Shown piece after piece: positions 50,263 through 57,863 of a stretch of 64,000 nucleotides of DNA. A model generated the notes under the pieces. It was not told the DNA's origin and made no database searches. It saw nothing but the letters and a program-made list of their open reading frames with translations. How positions within the stretch are numbered: position 1 is the stretch's first letter; each line of letters opens with the position of its first letter. A program made the translations under genes and the position numbers. Source of the stretch: Kitasatospora aureofaciens (GTDB lineage: Bacteria > Actinomycetota > Actinomycetes > Streptomycetales > Streptomycetaceae); assembly GCF_019192735.1 (NCBI RefSeq), contig NZ_JAHTKP010000002.1, positions 124,001-188,000 on the forward strand, written 5' to 3'.

Positions 50263-51351
50263 ATGCGCGCAGCCGTCCTGCACAAGACCGGCCAGGACAC
50301 GCTCGACGTCCGGGAGGACGTGACGGCGGTCGGGTTCGGGCCCGGCATGGTGAGGGTGCGGATGCGGGCGGCGAGCCTGTGCCACTCCGACCTCTCGGCC
50401 ATGAGCGGCGTGCTGCCGCAGCCGGCGCCGTTCGTGCCCGGGCACGAGGGGGCGGGGGACGTCGTGGAGGTCGGCGAGGGGGTGCGGGGTCTCGCCCCGG
50501 GCGATCGCGTGGTGCTGTGCTGGATGGCGCCCTGCGGCAGCTGCGCCCACTGCGAGCGGGGCCGCGGCCACCTCTGCATCGCGAGCCTGCGGCGCCTCGG
50601 CGCGCCCGGGTTCCGGTTCGAGGGCGGCGGCGCGGCCGTGGAGGCGTCCGGGTTCTACGGCACCGGGTCGTTCGCCGAGGAGGTGGTGGTCGCCGCCGAT
50701 GCCGTGATCAAGGTGCCCGCCGACCTGCCGTACGAGGCCGCCGCGCTGATCGGCTGCGGGGTGACCACCGGCGTCGGCGCCGCCGTCAACACCGCGCGGG
50801 TGGAGCCGGGCGCCTCGGTGGCGGTGATCGGCGCGGGCGGCGTCGGGGTGGCGACCGTGCAGGGTGCCCGGGTCTGCGGGGCGGGCCGGATCACCGTGGT
50901 CGACCCGGTGGTGTCGCGGCGCGAGCGGGCCCTGGCCTTCGGCGCGACCGACGCGATCGCCCCGGAGGAGCTGAAGGCCACCGCGAAGGGCCTGCCGGGC
51001 GGCGGGTTCGACTACGTCTTCGAGGCGGTCGGCCGGTCGGCCACCGTCCGGGCCGGGTACGACGCGGCGCGGCGCGGCGGCGCGGTGGTGGTGATCGGCG
51101 CCGGTGCGCAGGACGACCTGGCGCAGTTCACCATGGGCGAGCTGTTCTTCAACGAGAAGCGCCTGCTGCCCTCGCTGTACGGCGGGGCGACGGTGGCGTC
51201 CACGATCGCGCTGGTCGTGGACCTGTGGCGGGCCGGGCGGATCGACCTGGACGGCATGGTCACGCACCGGGTCGGGCTGGCGGACGTGAACGAGGCGGTC
51301 GCGCAGATGCGCAGCGGCGAGGCGCTGCGGACGGTCGTCACGCTGGGGTGA
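50263..51351 (+). CDS. Zinc-dependent alcohol dehydrogenase (MDR superfamily)
   Basis: 362 residues, medium-chain dehydrogenase. Catalytic zinc ligands include the C-H-S-D motif (ASLCHSDLSAM) and GHEGAGDVVEVG; the structural zinc lobe C-G-S-C-A-H-C-x7-C is intact (about residues 88-102); the NAD(P) loop is VIGAGGVGVATVQGARVCGA with an acidic V-D-P at strand 2, favouring NAD. It resembles actinobacterial NDMA-dependent or steroid/lipid-pathway dehydrogenases. ATG has GGGAG at 7 nt. The operator upstream suggests control by a KstR-type repressor. Confidence 0.9.
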   Translation: MRAAVLHKTGQDTLDVREDVTAVGFGPGMVRVRMRAASLCHSDLSAMSGVLPQPAPFVPGHEGAGDVVEVGEGVRGLAPGDRVVLCWMAPCGSCAHCERGRGHLCIASLRRLGAPGFRFEGGGAAVEASGFYGTGSFAEEVVVAADAVIKVPADLPYEAAALIGCGVTTGVGAAVNTARVEPGASVAVIGAGGVGVATVQGARVCGAGRITVVDPVVSRRERALAFGATDAIAPEELKATAKGLPGGGFDYVFEAVGRSATVRAGYDAARRGGAVVVIGAGAQDDLAQFTMGELFFNEKRLLPSLYGGATVASTIALVVDLWRAGRIDLDGMVTHRVGLADVNEAVAQMRSGEALRTVVTLG

Positions 51352-51381
51352 TCGCGGTCGTCACGCTGGGCTGATACGGCG

Positions 51382-51415
51382 AAGGGCCCGCCGGGGTGTT
51401 CCCCGGCGGGCCCTT
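51382..51415 (+). terminator. Terminator hairpin
   Basis: 15-bp perfect stem AAGGGCCCGCCGGGG (51382-51396), loop TGTT, complement 51401-51415, between convergent genes. Confidence 0.85.
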
Positions 51416-51451
51416 GCGGTCGGTGCGGCCGGCCGTCGGCCGGCCCGCCGG

Positions 51452-51625
51452 TCAGCCCTGGTCGGCGGCGGCGCGGTGCCGGCCGTGCGGGCCGGCCTCG
51501 GGACGGTCGTCGGCGGCGGACCCGCCGCGGTGGCGGCCGTGCGACGCGTTGTCCTCGGCCGTGGTCTCGTCGGCGTCGGTCCCGTGGAACGCGGATCCGG
51601 TGGTGTCGGTGAGGGTGTCGGACAT
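51452..51625 (-). CDS. 57-residue hydrophilic His/Arg-rich peptide
   Basis: MSDTLTDTTGSAFHGTDADE at the N-terminus, then two copies of HGRHR separated by about 18 residues, in an Asp/Ala/Gly background. No signal peptide or helix, no cysteines. ATG 51625 is preceded by GGAAGA at about 8 nt; the longer frame to 51793 has no site. It lies 164 nt downstream of the second ABC gene, in the same direction, at the end of the lanthipeptide cluster. The family is not recognised; the paired HGRHR could bind metal or nucleic acid, which is only a guess. Confidence 0.5.
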   Translation of the reverse strand: MSDTLTDTTGSAFHGTDADETTAEDNASHGRHRGGSAADDRPEAGPHGRHRAAADQG

Positions 51626-51789
51626 CAGAATCGTCTTCCGTGCGGTGGTTGCGGATGCATCGGCGCCCGCCCGGCACTGTGGATGCGCGGTCGGGTCCCC
51701 GTTCGGGCGCTGGGTACACGCCACAGCCGGTGATCGCGGCCCGTGCCCCGGCCACCATAACGGCCGGGACGGACGAGATCCTATCGAGA

Positions 51790-53754
51790 TCACGACACGG
51801 ACCCCGCGGGCGGTACGGCGGTGCCCGGCACGGCCGACCCCAGCCAGTGGCCGACCAGCTCCCGGTAGAGCGGGGACAGCACCTGCAGATCGCCGTGCCG
51901 GGCGAGGATGCCGCGGCCTCCGTCCAGCATCAGGACGCGGTCCGCGCGCAGGGCCGAACTGATCCGGTGTGCCACGACGACCAGCGTGCCCGGGCGGGCG
52001 GCGAAGGCCCGCTCGACGCGCTCCTCGGCGGCGGCGTCCAGGTGGCAGGTCGCCTCGTCGAGCACCACGACGGGCGCGGGGGAGAGGTACGTCCGGACGA
52101 GCGCGAGCAGTTGGCGTTCCCCGGCGGACAGGGCGGCGGGGTCGGTGAGTACGGCGTCCGGTCCGCCGAGCCGGGCGACGAGTACGTCGGCGCCCAGGAG
52201 GGCGGTGGCGTGGGCGAGTTGGGAGTCGGCGGCGGTCGGGGCGAGCCAGGTCAGGTTCTCGCGCAGGGGGCCGGGGAAGACGTACGCCTCCTGCGGGAGC
52301 AGCGCGACGAGCCGGGCGCGGTCGGCGGCCGGGAGGCTGCTCGGGCGGACGCCGTCGATGGCCAGCTCGCCGGAGGTAGGCGGCAGCAGCCCGGCGAGCA
52401 GCGCGGCCAGCGTCGACTTGCCCGTCCCGCTCGGGCCCACCACGGCGATGTGCTCGCCGGCGGCGAGTGTGGCGTGGAGCCCGTCGAGGACGGGGGCGGC
52501 GGTGGGGGCGTGGGTGTAGTGGAGGGCGGTGAGGCGGAGGGATGGTTCAGGGGCAGACGGCGCGGGGTCGGACGGCGCGGGGTCGGGCGTGGTCGGGTGG
52601 GCGGAGGTGATGGCCAGGCGGTCCAGGACCACGGTGAGGCCGAGCAGCCAGCCGCCGACCGTGCCGGCCAGCGTCCGTACCGCCGGGTCGAGTTGCTGGA
52701 GCAGGTACGTCGCTACGCCCAGTAGCTCGCCGGGTGTCAGGGCGTCGTGGGCGAGCAGCCACGGCGCGGCCGCGAGCACGGCCAGCACCGGCAGGCGGCC
52801 GCCCAGCGCGACGACGAGCGCGCGCAGGGCCGAGGACCGGCCCAGGGCGCGGGAGGCGGCGGCGCTCAGCCGGGCGGTCTCGGCCAGCTGAGCGCCGACC
52901 TGTGTCTGTGTGCCGGTCGCCTGGACGTCGCGCAGACCGTGCAGCGCCCGGCCCGCCTCGGCGGCGAGCCGCTCCTCGGCCAGGACGACCGCCCGGCGGC
53001 GCTCCACCAGCGGGCGCAGCAGGCGTGTGAAGAGCAGGCCGGCGGCGAGCAGCGGCAGCAGGACCAGCGGGAGGACGGCGGGCGCGAGCAGTGTCAGGCC
53101 GAGCAGGGCGGCGGCCAGCGTGACCCCGACCCCGCGCAGGGTGCGCAGCAGGGTGGCGGTCAACTGCCGTGCGGACTCGACCTGTTCGGTGAGCCGCGCG
53201 ACCTCCGCCGGGCCGGCGGTGGGGCGGGCGAGCGCGCCGCGCACCACCCGTTCGACGAGGGCGTCCCGGAACGGCTCCACGACGGCTGCCAGATGCGGAA
53301 ACCCGGCCCGCGCCGCATACGCCCGCACGGCCATCGCCGCACCGAACCCGGCCAGCCACGCCACCCCGACCCCCGGCCGTCCGACGAGGAACCCGCGATC
53401 CACGGCGGCCGACACGAGCAGCCCGGAGAGCAACGGCGGCATCGCCTCGACCGCGGACCAGGCGAGCAGCCGCAGCAGCGGGCGGCGTGTGGTGGCGAGC
53501 TGGTGGAGGAGGAGCGTCCACCCGGGGGAGGTGGGAGTGGGGAGTCGACGTCGTCGACTTCCTGCGCGGGGTGGGGTGGAGGGCTCTGCCGGGCGGCGCG
53601 GCGCAGGAAGTCGGCGGGGCCGACTTTCCGTGTCGGCGGGATGCGCGGGTACGGGCGCAGGCCGGTCTCCTGCTGCCGTGGGCGGCACGGCATACGCAGG
53701 AGCAGGAAGTCGATCCGGCCGACTTCCTGCGCGCGGGGTGCGGTGGCGGCCCAT
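51790..53754 (-). CDS. ABC exporter half-transporter, lanthipeptide cluster (second)
   Basis: 654 residues. Type I exporter: about 75 residues of unusual Arg/Pro-rich N-terminus, membrane domain (about 80-355), ATPase (about 395-640). Walker A GPSGTGKST, signature LSAGERQLL, Walker B VVVLDEATCHLD with catalytic E, H-loop VVAHRIS. The N-terminus has three repeats of a SRxxRLPxP motif, encoded by palindromic DNA. The ATG overlaps the previous stop as TGATG. With the preceding gene it should form a heterodimer that exports the modified peptide, perhaps like RamA/RamB. Only this half has the canonical Walker B glutamate. Confidence 0.85.
   Translation of the reverse strand: MGRHRTPRAGSRPDRLPAPAYAVPPTAAGDRPAPVPAHPADTESRPRRLPAPRRPAEPSTPPRAGSRRRRLPTPTSPGWTLLLHQLATTRRPLLRLLAWSAVEAMPPLLSGLLVSAAVDRGFLVGRPGVGVAWLAGFGAAMAVRAYAARAGFPHLAAVVEPFRDALVERVVRGALARPTAGPAEVARLTEQVESARQLTATLLRTLRGVGVTLAAALLGLTLLAPAVLPLVLLPLLAAGLLFTRLLRPLVERRRAVVLAEERLAAEAGRALHGLRDVQATGTQTQVGAQLAETARLSAAASRALGRSSALRALVVALGGRLPVLAVLAAAPWLLAHDALTPGELLGVATYLLQQLDPAVRTLAGTVGGWLLGLTVVLDRLAITSAHPTTPDPAPSDPAPSAPEPSLRLTALHYTHAPTAAPVLDGLHATLAAGEHIAVVGPSGTGKSTLAALLAGLLPPTSGELAIDGVRPSSLPAADRARLVALLPQEAYVFPGPLRENLTWLAPTAADSQLAHATALLGADVLVARLGGPDAVLTDPAALSAGERQLLALVRTYLSPAPVVVLDEATCHLDAAAEERVERAFAARPGTLVVVAHRISSALRADRVLMLDGGRGILARHGDLQVLSPLYRELVGHWLGSAVPGTAVPPAGSVS
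53541..53730. repeat. Three dispersed palindromes inside the exporter gene
   Basis: AGTCGACG-T-CGTCGACT (53543-53559), AAGTCGGC-GGG-GCCGACTT (53608-53626) and GCAGGAAGTCG-ATCCGGC-CGACTTCCTGC (53702-53730). All share the GGAAGTCG/CGACTTCC half-site, and each encodes one copy of the protein motif SRxxRLPxP at the exporter N-terminus. Confidence 0.7.
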
Positions 53755-55415
53755 CAGGTGGTCGCCGCGTGGAGGGTGGAGTCGGACAGGGCGGCGCGGT
53801 AGTCAGGGTCGGCGAGGAGGTCGACGTGGCGGGCGAGGGCACGAAGCCGGCCGGCGTCGAGCCAGGCGACCAGGTCGGCGCGGGCGGCGACCGTGGCGCG
53901 GTGGGCGATCACCACGCGGGTGCGGCCGAGGGTGGCGCGGTCGAGGGCCTCGGTGACCTGGTACTCGGTGGCGAGGTCGAGCCCCGAGGTGGCGTCGTCC
54001 AGCACGACCACCCGCGCAGGCTGCGCCAGCAGCCCGGCCAGTCCGAGCCGCTGCAACTCGCCGCCGGACAGCCGGAGTTCGTCGAGTGGTGTGTCCCACC
54101 CCCGGGGCAGCCGCCGGAGGAAGCCGTCCGCGCGGGCGGCCGCGGCCTCGGCGGGGCCGGCGCCGGCGAGCGCGTCGCGGACCGTACGGCCGACCAGCGC
54201 GGGCCGCTCGAAGGCGTAGCCGACCGCGTGCCGCAGCTCGGTGGGCGCCAGCGCGTCGACCGGAACGCCGTCGATCAGCACCGCGCCTTCGTCCGGATCG
54301 CGCAACCGCCCGGGCAGCGCGGCCAGCAGCGACTTGCCGGAGCCGGAGCGCCCGACCACGGCGAGCGTCCGCCCGCCCGGGACGGTGAGGTCGAGCGGCC
54401 CGAGCAGCACCTGCTCGCCGTCGCGCACCACCACGCCGCGGAAGGCGAGCTCCCCGGCGCCGCCCGCCGGTAGGACGGCCGTACCGGTGGGAGCCGGCCG
54501 GAGGGCGAGCAGCTCGTCGGCGCGGTTCTGCCCGGCGCGCGCGTGGGCGACCCCGACCAGCGACTCGACCTGCTCGAACAGGCCCGCCCCGAGCGCCGCC
54601 CAACCGGCCGCCGCCGCCAGGGCGCCGGGCGCCAGCGCGCCGTCCGCGAGCAGCACGCCCGCCGTCGTCAGCACGGTGACCTCGACGGCCGCGATCAGCA
54701 GCGTCGCCTGCCACGCGGTGCGGCGCTGCGCCGCCCACAGCGCGCTCCCGGCCGCCGACAGTTCGGGCAGTGGCGCCAACACCCGTGCGGCCTCGCGCTG
54801 TTCGGCGCCCGCCGCGTGGATGCTGCGCAGCCCGGCGAGGGCGCCGGTGAGGCGTGCGGCGAGTTCGGCCTGCACCTCCTGGTAGCGGACGAACGCTGGT
54901 CCGGCGTCGCGCAGGAACAGCCGGATCAGCACCACGCCAGGCACGACCCCCGCGAAGAACGCCAGCGCCAGCCACGGCGACAGCACCCCGAGGCCGACGA
55001 CCGCGCCCGCCGAGGTGAGCAGGGCGGTGGCCGCGCCGAGTACGGCCGGCCGGCGCCCGCCCGCGTCGCCGGCGGAGCCGACCACGCGGGCGGCCAGGTC
55101 GCCGGGCGGGGGGCCGTCGTGCAGCCGGCCGCCGGGCCCGAGGGCGAGCAGGTGGCGGACGAGGCGTCCGCGCAGCGCGGCGGTGGCCTCGGCCGCGCAG
55201 GCCGGTCCGGCGGCAGCGGCGGTGGCGTTGGCGGCGGCGGCCGTGCCCAGGACCAGGGCGAGCAGGGCGAACGCGACGACCCCGGACCGGTCCGCGCCAC
55301 CGAGGACGGCGTCGACGGCCCCGGCCAGGACGGCGGGCAGGGCGAGCGTGGTGGCGGCCTCGACGGGCAGGGCGAGGCCCAGCGCGAGGGTCCAGCCGGT
55401 GGGGCGGCGGGGCAA
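53754..55415 (-). CDS. ABC exporter half-transporter, lanthipeptide cluster (first)
   Basis: 553 residues from TTG 55415, with GGGAG 7 nt upstream, directly before the first helix; no ATG start is near. Six-helix membrane domain (about 1-270), ATPase (about 310-550): Walker A GRSGSGKSLL, signature LSGGELQRL, Walker B VVVLDDATSGLD. The Walker B glutamate is replaced by Asp (D-D), so this half is probably a degenerate site in a heterodimer. H-loop is VIAHRAT. It follows the precursor gene after a strong palindromic hairpin and overlaps the next exporter gene by 1 nt. Confidence 0.85.
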   Translation of the reverse strand: MPRRPTGWTLALGLALPVEAATTLALPAVLAGAVDAVLGGADRSGVVAFALLALVLGTAAAANATAAAAGPACAAEATAALRGRLVRHLLALGPGGRLHDGPPPGDLAARVVGSAGDAGGRRPAVLGAATALLTSAGAVVGLGVLSPWLALAFFAGVVPGVVLIRLFLRDAGPAFVRYQEVQAELAARLTGALAGLRSIHAAGAEQREAARVLAPLPELSAAGSALWAAQRRTAWQATLLIAAVEVTVLTTAGVLLADGALAPGALAAAAGWAALGAGLFEQVESLVGVAHARAGQNRADELLALRPAPTGTAVLPAGGAGELAFRGVVVRDGEQVLLGPLDLTVPGGRTLAVVGRSGSGKSLLAALPGRLRDPDEGAVLIDGVPVDALAPTELRHAVGYAFERPALVGRTVRDALAGAGPAEAAAARADGFLRRLPRGWDTPLDELRLSGGELQRLGLAGLLAQPARVVVLDDATSGLDLATEYQVTEALDRATLGRTRVVIAHRATVAARADLVAWLDAGRLRALARHVDLLADPDYRAALSDSTLHAATT

Positions 55416-55456
55416 GTCGTGGCTCCCGTCGGTGAGTTGGACATAGGAAAGAGGAC

Positions 55457-55496
55457 GGCGCCGTTCCCGCCTGTCCGGACAGGCGGGAACGGCGCC
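55457..55496 (-). terminator. Perfect 40-bp palindrome between lanA and the exporters
   Basis: GGCGCCGTTCCCGCCTGTCC (55457-55476) is followed without a spacer by its exact complement (55477-55496). It starts 37 nt after the precursor stop. As RNA it would fold into a 18-bp-plus hairpin, likely a partial terminator that makes the precursor mRNA more abundant than the exporter mRNA, or stabilises it. Confidence 0.8.
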
Positions 55497-55533
55497 ACGG
55501 ATCACCGGGTGACCGGCCGCTTCACCAGCGTGA

Positions 55534-55677
55534 TCAGCTGACGGTGAAGATCAGGCAGGTCAGGATGAGGCAGGTGTACTGGCAGCCGCCGCCGTGGCCG
55601 GTCAGCTCGACGGACTCGGTCTCCGGCAGCTCCTGGAGCGCCGCGAGGTCGGTCTCGAAGTCCACCATGTTCTCCAT
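55534..55677 (-). CDS. lanA: Class IV lanthipeptide precursor peptide
   Basis: 47 residues. The leader MENMVDFETDLAALQELPET is strikingly like venezuelin-type leaders (MEN start and L-x2-L-x-x-L-P-E-T box), followed by ESVELTGHGGG and the core CQYTCLILTCLIFTVS. The core has Cys at 32, 36 and 41 and Thr at 35, 40 and 45 plus Ser47. The pattern is C-x2-T, C-x3-T, C-x3-T: each Cys lies before the Thr it could join, so rings would be reversed in direction from the usual T/S-then-C order. The core is very hydrophobic. The ATG at 55677 has AGGGGAGGAAC upstream. It lies between the peptidase and the exporters. Confidence 0.85.
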   Translation of the reverse strand: MENMVDFETDLAALQELPETESVELTGHGGGCQYTCLILTCLIFTVS

Positions 55678-55840
55678 GATCGGTTCCTCCCCTTGGAACG
55701 CGCCCGCCGCAATCTGCCTGCGGGCATCGGGTGTTGGCCCCCGGGCGGCTCGGGACGCCGCACCGGGGTGGTGCCCCGGACCGTCGGGCCCGGGAGTCTG
55801 TGAGTGGTGGGGCGGGTCGGCCCCGGCCGGTCGGCCCTGA

Positions 55841-55888
55841 CCGGTCAGCCCGGCCGGCCGGCCCCCGCCGGTCAGCCCGGCCGGCCGG
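55841..55888. repeat. Two 21-bp repeats at the end of the peptidase gene
   Basis: CCGGTCAGCCCGGCCGGCCGG occurs at 55841-55861 and again at 55868-55888; the second includes the peptidase stop. In frame it repeats the C-terminal G-R-P-G-stop. The gap between peptidase and precursor (55678-55871) holds no gene. Confidence 0.7.
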
Positions 55889-57863
55889 TCCGCAGGAAGG
55901 CGGCCAGCAGCTCGTGCAGCACGGCCGCGCCCTCCTCGGCCAGCACCTCGTGCCCGGACCCGGCCGCCTCGACGTACCGGAAGTCCGCGCCCTCGACCCG
56001 GCCGATCCGCAGCAACTCGTGCCGCAGCGAACGGGATTGGCTCACCGGCACGACCTCGTCCCGGTTGCCGTGCACCACCAGCAGCGGGGCGCTCAGCCGG
56101 TGCGCGAGCTGGAGCACGTCGCGCGGCCCCCGGGCGTCCGCGATCGGCTCGCCGCCGCCCAGCCGGGTGGTCAACGCCCGCACGGGGGGCGCGGCTTCGG
56201 CCAGCAGCCGGGCGCCGGACAGGAACGGCGCGACCACCGCGCAGCGCGCCACGTGCTCGGCCGGGGCGTGCGCCGCCGCCAGCAGCGCCAGGAACGCGCC
56301 GTAGCTGACGCCGAACAGGGCCGGCGGCTCCAGGCCGAGCGCCGCCCGCTGCCCCGCGATGCCGTCCAGCAGGTACAGGACGTCGTCCAGGTCCGGCCCG
56401 CCCCAGGCACCCCGGATGGCCATCGCGTGCGGCACCCCGTAGCCGGTGGATCCACGCTGGTTCGGCGCGACGACGGCCAGCCCCTCCGCCGCCATCCGCT
56501 GCAGGGCCGGGTCGAACTCCAGGCGCCAGGCGTCCGCCGGGCCGCCGTGCAGCGCAAGCACCAGGTGCGGACTGCTCAGCCAGGCGTCCCCGCCGTACAC
56601 CACTGCTTCCAACGGACCGGCCGGGCCCGCCAGTTCGAGACTCTGGGCGGACTTCCAGCGGCCGCCGTCCCCGGGCGGCGTGCTGCCATCCAGTCGCCAA
56701 CCCTCCAGCGGCGTGCGGGAGATGTGCGGACCGCCGGGCTGCCAGGTCAGTACGGTGTCCCGCCAAGGTCCGGGCAGCCCCGAACCCAGCGGCGCCAGTT
56801 GCAGCGGCAACGGCATCGGGCCGGAAACGGCGGGCGCCGGGCCGTGCGCCAGCAGCGTGTCCACGTCCAGGGCGGCCAGCGCCGCCGGATGATCGGGCGA
56901 CGAGTACGGCATCCGCAGCCCCGCCTCCCCCCAGTGCCCGACCGCGCCGAGCCGGCCCGGCGGCACCGGCAGCGGATCCAGCCGGCCCATCGCGGGCCGC
57001 CACAGGGCCAGCGCCGAACCCGCGCCGTGGTCGATCTGCACCGCCACCCGCGGCCCGTCCGCCGCCTGCCGCAGCGCCACCGGCCGCAGGAACATCCCCG
57101 CGACGTGCAGGCACTCCGGAAAGTGCAGCGGATCGCCGCCGCCCAGCATGCCCCAGCCCAGCCGATCGGTGCCCGGCGCGTCGCTGCGCACCATCGCGAA
57201 CCGGCTGTCCGGATCGAACAGCACCAGCCGGTCGTTGCTGTGCTCGCCGATCTCCAGCAGCGGGGTGACCGCGCCGCTGCGCAGGTCCAGCACGACACTG
57301 CGGACGATCCCCGCGCTCACCCGGTCCAGCGCGAGCAGCGCACCGGCGTGGTCCAGCCAGACGCCGCCGCCGTGCAATCCCGGTACCTCGGCGACCTGTT
57401 CGGGCTCGCTGCCGTCCACTCGCACCAGCCAGACCGTGGTCGCCGGGCGGGTGTCGGTGCCGAGCGCGACCGCCACCGGCGTGCGCGCGCCGGAACCGGG
57501 GCGCGACGGGAGCGGCAGCAGGCGCAGGCCGGGCATCCGGAGAGTCGCCAACTGCTGCTCTGCGGAACCGTTTTGGCTGGGTCCGAGGCGGACGAGATCG
57601 TGCCGCTCGCCGTCGTGCCGGCAGACCAGGACCGAGCTGTCCGGCAGCGAGACCAGCTGCGAACGCAGGCTCTCCGAACGGTTCCCGGACAACGGCAGCG
57701 CGGTCGGCTCGGCCGGGCGGTCGTCCACGGGGAGGCGCCAACTCTCGGCGTACCAACCGCCGTCGGCGGCGGAGGCGAGGCAGGCGGCGTGGCTGCCGTC
57801 GGCCGCAAAGGTGAAGCTCAACCGGCGCAGCGCCTGTGTCACGGTACGGGTGGCCACGTTCAC
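55872..57863 (-). CDS. S9 prolyl-oligopeptidase family protease (LanP candidate)
   Basis: 663 residues. The N-terminal about 400 residues are a beta-propeller-like domain; the C-terminal 260 an alpha/beta hydrolase. Catalytic triad: Ser520 in FGVSYGAFLAL, Asp602 in HGNRDEVVP and His638 in GSGHEVL. The oxyanion region reads HGGPADAW and NQRGSTGYG. Prolyl-oligopeptidase-type proteases remove leaders in class III and some class IV lanthipeptide pathways, so this is the likely leader peptidase; the precursor leader has a Pro (L-P-E-T) as potential site. GTG start overlaps lanL's stop by 4 nt (GTGA), showing coupling. No signal peptide, so it works in the cytosol. Confidence 0.9.
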   Translation of the reverse strand: MNVATRTVTQALRRLSFTFAADGSHAACLASAADGGWYAESWRLPVDDRPAEPTALPLSGNRSESLRSQLVSLPDSSVLVCRHDGERHDLVRLGPSQNGSAEQQLATLRMPGLRLLPLPSRPGSGARTPVAVALGTDTRPATTVWLVRVDGSEPEQVAEVPGLHGGGVWLDHAGALLALDRVSAGIVRSVVLDLRSGAVTPLLEIGEHSNDRLVLFDPDSRFAMVRSDAPGTDRLGWGMLGGGDPLHFPECLHVAGMFLRPVALRQAADGPRVAVQIDHGAGSALALWRPAMGRLDPLPVPPGRLGAVGHWGEAGLRMPYSSPDHPAALAALDVDTLLAHGPAPAVSGPMPLPLQLAPLGSGLPGPWRDTVLTWQPGGPHISRTPLEGWRLDGSTPPGDGGRWKSAQSLELAGPAGPLEAVVYGGDAWLSSPHLVLALHGGPADAWRLEFDPALQRMAAEGLAVVAPNQRGSTGYGVPHAMAIRGAWGGPDLDDVLYLLDGIAGQRAALGLEPPALFGVSYGAFLALLAAAHAPAEHVARCAVVAPFLSGARLLAEAAPPVRALTTRLGGGEPIADARGPRDVLQLAHRLSAPLLVVHGNRDEVVPVSQSRSLRHELLRIGRVEGADFRYVEAAGSGHEVLAEEGAAVLHELLAAFLRTGRPG

